DNA of 5,318 bases, taken from assembly GCA_030425055.1 (NCBI GenBank), contig JAUHVN010000202.1:1-5318 (forward strand), in the 5' to 3' direction. Positions 4,620 through 5,318 of the stretch are shown here, piece by piece (position 1 is the first letter of the stretch; the number at the start of each line of letters is the position of its first letter). Source of the stretch: Actinomycetes bacterium (GTDB lineage: Bacteria; Actinomycetota; Actinomycetes; Actinomycetales; Microbacteriaceae). The translations under genes and the position numbers were made by a program. The notes below the pieces were generated by a model, which was given only the letters and a program-made list of their open reading frames with translations, did not search any database and was not told the origin of the DNA.

Positions 4620-5318
4620 TCCGATACACGCTGACACGACTGGCCCTGCTGCTGCTCGGCCTCTTCGTCGCCAGCGTGCTGATCTTCGTCACCCTGCGGG
4701 TGCTGCCCGGCGACGTCGCGCAGCTGATCGCGGGCGTCAACAGCACGCCCGCCCAGATCGAGGCGATCCGTGAGCGGCTGGGTCTGGACCAGCCGCTCAC
4801 GGCCCAGTACTTCGACTGGATCGGCGGCGTGTTCCGGGGCGACCTCGGCACGTCGCTGCTGACCGGCTCGAGCGTCGTCGACCAGCTCGCCGAGAAGGCG
4901 CAGGTGACGCTGCCGCTCGGCATCCTGGCCCTCGTCATCGCGATCGCCTTCAGCGTGCCGCTCGGCGTGATCTCGGCGATCCGTCGCGGACGCGCCGACG
5001 GCACGGCGCTGAGCGTCGGCGCACAGGCCCTCGCGGCGGTGCCGGTGGTCTGGGCGGGCATGATGCTCGTCGTGGTCTTCGCCGTATGGCTCGGCTGGCT
5101 GCCCGCGCAGGGGTTCCCGCGCGCCGGGTGGGACGACCCGGCCGCCGCCCTGCGCGCGCTCATCCTGCCGGCGCTGACCATCGGCATCATCGAGGGCGCG
5201 ATGCTGCTGCGGTTCGTGCGCAGCGCGACACTGCAGGCGGCGGGGCAGGACCACGTGCGCACCGCCGCGGCGAAAGGCCTCACCCGCAACGCCGCGCTCA
5301 TCCGGCACGGGCTGCCCG
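4616..5318 (+). CDS. DppB-like ABC transporter permease, 3' end missing
   Basis: The frame opens at GTG 4616, overlapping the binding-protein TGA (GTGA), and is still open at the window end, giving 234 residues of a protein usually 310-340 long. It is a BPD_transp_1 integral membrane permease of the peptide/nickel class. The start MIRYTLTRLALLLLGL leads into TM1 (about 9-30). Next comes the extracytoplasmic segment with LGLDQPLTAQYFDWI and GDLGTSLLTG, which is typical of DppB-type first permeases. TM2 (about 99-122), TM3 (about 134-160) and TM4 (about 182-200) follow. The ATPase-contacting EAA loop is present (VRTAAAKGLTRNAALIRHGLP, from about 214). The last one or two membrane segments lie outside the window. 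With the binding protein it would form the import channel; a DppC-like partner and ATPases are expected next. Confidence 0.93.
   Translation, partial: MIRYTLTRLALLLLGLFVASVLIFVTLRVLPGDVAQLIAGVNSTPAQIEAIRERLGLDQPLTAQYFDWIGGVFRGDLGTSLLTGSSVVDQLAEKAQVTLPLGILALVIAIAFSVPLGVISAIRRGRADGTALSVGAQALAAVPVVWAGMMLVVVFAVWLGWLPAQGFPRAGWDDPAAALRALILPALTIGIIEGAMLLRFVRSATLQAAGQDHVRTAAAKGLTRNAALIRHGLP

Noticed and set aside
2826..4637. 603-codon open frame on the minus strand, antisense to the binding-protein gene
   Set aside because: Its translation is Gly/Val/Arg/Asp-rich without any recognisable domain. It lies opposite a gene with full family signatures. Long antisense frames are expected in DNA of this base composition.
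4511..5308. 265-codon minus-strand frame opposite the permease
   Set aside because: The plus-strand frame from 4616 encodes membrane segments and an EAA loop and explains the region; the antisense product is Arg/Asp/Gln-rich without motifs.
1..5318. CRISPR array, insertion sequence, tRNA, rRNA or a defence system
   Set aside because: I found no spaced direct repeats, transposase motifs, RNA-gene cloverleaf or defence-type domains on either strand.

Overview
The window is GC-rich DNA (roughly 70% G+C by eye) with C/G-ending codons, several GTG starts, TANNNT-type -10 boxes and start/stop overlaps of the GTGA type. Together with the protein families this points to an actinobacterium, most likely of the Microbacteriaceae (Microbacterium-like). 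The genus is inferred from style and remembered family resemblance, not from a search.

Layout. (a) 1-248, plus: the 3' end of a small protein with a zincin-like HETVH motif. (b) 250-682, minus: a stand-alone siderophore-interacting (SIP) domain gene whose reading frame is broken near 411-428, exactly where a perfect 14-bp GC-rich palindrome lies. In front of it is an iron-box-like (DtxR/IdeR) element and a good -10 box. (c) 766-1961, minus: two translationally coupled genes (GTGA overlap), an AhpD-like carboxymuconolactone decarboxylase-family protein followed by an MptpB-type tyrosine/serine phosphatase. (d) 2015-2965, plus: an alpha/beta hydrolase, divergent from (c) across a 53-bp gap. On the minus side a TAGGCT box sits 6 nt before the ATG, the spacing expected for a leaderless transcript; a weaker match has the same spacing on the plus side. 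(e) 3108-5318, plus: the start of a peptide-type ABC importer operon, with a lipoprotein solute-binding protein and a DppB-like permease (GTGA overlap) that runs off the window. A second permease and ATPases would be expected beyond the end.

How the genes work together. Only two groupings are supported: the coupled decarboxylase-family/phosphatase pair, and the binding protein/permease pair, which would capture and import a peptide-like solute. The SIP gene looks iron-regulated and would act in ferric-siderophore reduction if it were intact. I see no rRNA, tRNA, CRISPR array, insertion sequence or phage gene. Most of the window is ordinary chromosomal housekeeping/transport content, and I do not see a convincing new multi-gene system. 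The signals most worth a second look are the broken iron-regulated SIP gene, the leaderless-type divergent promoter region, and a strong over-representation of the short motif GGATGCC/GGCATCC across genes, strands and frames.
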